Shown here: one piece after another, positions 15,601-16,832 of the stretch
Layout: each line of letters begins with the position of its first letter
Position numbering within the stretch: position 1 is the stretch's first letter
Origin: GCA-2732805 sp964516605
GTDB taxonomy: Bacteria > Pseudomonadota > Gammaproteobacteria > Coxiellales > Coxiellaceae
Assembly (NCBI GenBank): GCA_964516605.1
Contig: CAZFAA010000033.1
Coordinates: forward strand, 1 to 16,832
Length of the DNA stretch: 16,832 bases
Direction: 5' to 3'
The notes under the pieces: generated by a model
What the model was told of the DNA's origin: nothing
The model's input: the letters and a program-made list of their open reading frames with translations, nothing else
The model's database searches: none
Program-made: the position numbers and the translations under genes

Positions 15601-16565
15601 TATTTAACGAATCGCGCGTGAGATTGCAGCGCATGTGGTCAGAAACGAGTTATCGTTTGCAACGCTTGCGAGATAACCCAGCGTGTGCTGATCAAGAATT
15701 TGCAAACTTATTGCACGCTGATGACCCCGGTTTATCCGCTGCATTGCGCTTTGATCCTGCGGATAATATTGCTAAAAATTATAAAGCGCGTCCACGCGTG
15801 GCCATCCTGCGTGAGCAGGGTGTCAATGGGCATATGGAAATGGCGGCGGCGTTTTATACCGCAGGTTTTGAGCCTGTGGATGTGATGATGACGGATTTGT
15901 TAAGCGGACGTACTGATTTAACAGCCTATGTTGGGTTGGCCGCTTGCGGTGGTTTTTCGTATGGTGATGTGTTGGGAGCAGGGCGTGGCTGGGCGCAATC
16001 TATTTTAATGCACACGCCATTGCGCGATAGCTTCGAGCATTTCTTTAATCGCCCGGATACATTTACTTTAGGCGTGTGTAATGGCTGTCAAATGTTATCG
16101 CAGCTTAAATCGATTATTCCAGGCGCACACGCATGGCCTGCGTTTGTGCGCAATGAATCAGAGCAGTTTGAAGCGCGCTTGAGTTTAATCAAAATTGCCG
16201 ACACGACGAAATCCTTATTTTTAGACGGCATGCAAGGCAGTGTCATTCCAGTTGTGGTATCGCACGGTGAAGGGCGTGCTGTCTTTGCATCGCGTGCTGA
16301 TCTGAGCCAGGTAACTCAGGAGCAATTGATTGCGATGCGTTATGTAGATCATCAGCATCAGATTACCGAGCGTTACCCTTACAATCCAAATGGCAGCCCA
16401 CAGGGTATTACGTCATTGGCGTCTCAAGATGGCCGTGTGCTGATTATGATGCCCCATCCTGAACGTGTGTACCGCACAGTGCAAAACTCGTGGCACCCAC
16501 AAACGTGGGGTGAAGAGGGGCCATGGCTGCGATTGTTTCGCAATGCGCGGCGGTTTGTGGGCTAA
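12678..16565 (+). CDS. purL: Phosphoribosylformylglycinamidine synthase (FGAM synthase, single-chain PurL)
   Basis: PurL makes FGAM from FGAR, glutamine and ATP in the fourth step of purine synthesis. At 1295 residues it has the same length as E. coli PurL and is complete. In order: an N-terminal PurS-like domain (about 1-150, with '[13 protein letters not shown]'), a linker domain with [26 protein letters not shown], two AIR-synthase-like halves ('[28 protein letters not shown]', '[16 protein letters not shown]', '[16 protein letters not shown]', '[10 protein letters not shown]', 'DRSVGGL', '[14 protein letters not shown]'), and a class I glutaminase domain from about 1030 with catalytic C1134 in GVCNGCQM and H1260 and E1262 in PHPERV, the same last two positions as in E. 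coli. The ATG has GAGAGG 8 bases upstream. It appears to be transcribed alone. Confidence 0.98.
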   Translation: [1295 protein letters not shown]

Positions 16566-16618
16566 CTTGGGTCTGTATTGATTGGCTTATTGAGTCAAAC
16601 AGTAAATGCACCCACGCC

Positions 16619-16647
16619 CTGATATGGTCGAAATTTTTGCCTATAAA
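16619..16647 (+). promoter_or_regulatory. Possible promoter for a gene beyond the window
   Basis: CTGATA (16619-16624) and TATAAA (16642-16647) are 17 bases apart (4/6 and 5/6). The -10 lies in the loop and arm of the A+T hairpin, so one of the two readings may be wrong. The leader to the presumed next gene would be about 180 bases. Confidence 0.3.
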
Positions 16648-16663
16648 AATTCGTGTTGATAAA

Positions 16664-16681
16664 ACATGTGTGCATACATGT
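16664..16681. repeat. Near-palindrome, ACATGT repeated around GTGCAT
   Basis: ACATGT (16664-16669) recurs at 16676-16681; each is itself a palindrome. The inner 16 bases 16665-16680 are symmetrical apart from one mismatched pair. It lies about 10 bases downstream of the predicted start site of the promoter above, a position suited to an operator. No known regulator was matched. Confidence 0.4.
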
Positions 16682-16818
16682 GGCGTCTTCTAGTACGTAT
16701 TCTAATTCAAAATTACCTAAATTGCCGGCATCGAATCCGCTTTCATTTCATGTCAAGCGTTTAATGGTAATGAGCTTGGTGTGACAGTGCGCAAGTTATG
16801 GATGGCTAAATTTTATTT

Positions 16819-16825
16819 AGAGGGA
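16819..16825 (+). promoter_or_regulatory. Likely ribosome binding site of the next gene
   Basis: AGAGGGA lies 7 bases before the end of the window. If a start codon follows directly after base 16832, the spacing is ideal. The start codon itself is not in the window. Confidence 0.35.
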
Positions 16826-16832
16826 TTTGTAA

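Larger units (their letters stand above)
16566..16832. other. Gene-free region downstream of purL
   Basis: No complete gene is recognised in this 267-base stretch. It holds an A+T-rich hairpin (AATTTTT 16632-16638 with AAAAATT 16645-16651, extended by CG/CG across a one-base bulge) without a T tail, a possible promoter, a near-palindrome and a ribosome-binding-site-like sequence at the far end. A 50-codon open frame without a start codon lies on the minus strand (16595-16747), and a 37-codon one lies at the plus-strand end. Confidence 0.5.

Overview
The window is chromosomal DNA from a gammaproteobacterium. The evidence is a single-chain PurL of 1295 residues with its own glutaminase domain, a PA3496-type small protein, a potABCD transporter with its own PotD, a YheS-type ABC-F protein, a trifunctional-length-minus-DNA-binding PutA, and a CsrA-type regulatory RNA. 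Base composition looks moderate (about mid-40s % GC by eye, with many T-ending codons). Together with the gene content this would fit Legionellales or Coxiella-like relatives, but that placement is a guess. The genes are intact except at the window edge, and no insertion sequence, prophage, CRISPR array, tRNA or rRNA was seen.

Layout. Bases 1-318 hold the C-terminal end of a cyclic beta-1,2-glucan synthase-like protein (GH94 end of an NdvB-type enzyme). It converges, across a hairpin terminator, on a stand-alone GH144-like (Glycoamylase, PF10091) protein on the minus strand (370-1674); the pair looks like a beta-1,2-glucan locus. Divergent from it is tadA (1780-2235), whose -10 element lies so close to the ATG that its mRNA may be leaderless. 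Between tadA and ppa there is a gene-free stretch of 274 bases. Its minus strand encodes what looks like a CsrA/RsmA-sequestering small RNA: two hairpins that each present ACAAGGATGT, then a terminator hairpin with a third AGGA in its loop, then nine T. This is the most interesting element of the window.

Next come ppa (2510-3061), a perfect 26-base palindrome, putA (3137-6280, proline to glutamate) and the ABC-F gene yheS (6334-8169), then the tightly coupled polyamine uptake operon potA-potB-potC-potD (8321-12071) with overlapping stop/start codons at every junction. A small PA3496-like gene (12212-12436) with a textbook terminator follows, then purL (12678-16565), the fourth step of purine synthesis. 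The last 267 bases hold no clear gene; they contain a possible promoter, a near-palindrome and, at the very end, a likely ribosome binding site for a gene that starts just beyond the window.

The coding content is mostly housekeeping: tRNA wobble editing, pyrophosphate removal, proline use, ribosome rescue, polyamine import and purine synthesis. If the small RNA is real, it ties this neighbourhood to the Gac/LetAS-Csr switch that controls life-cycle transitions in this class of bacteria.
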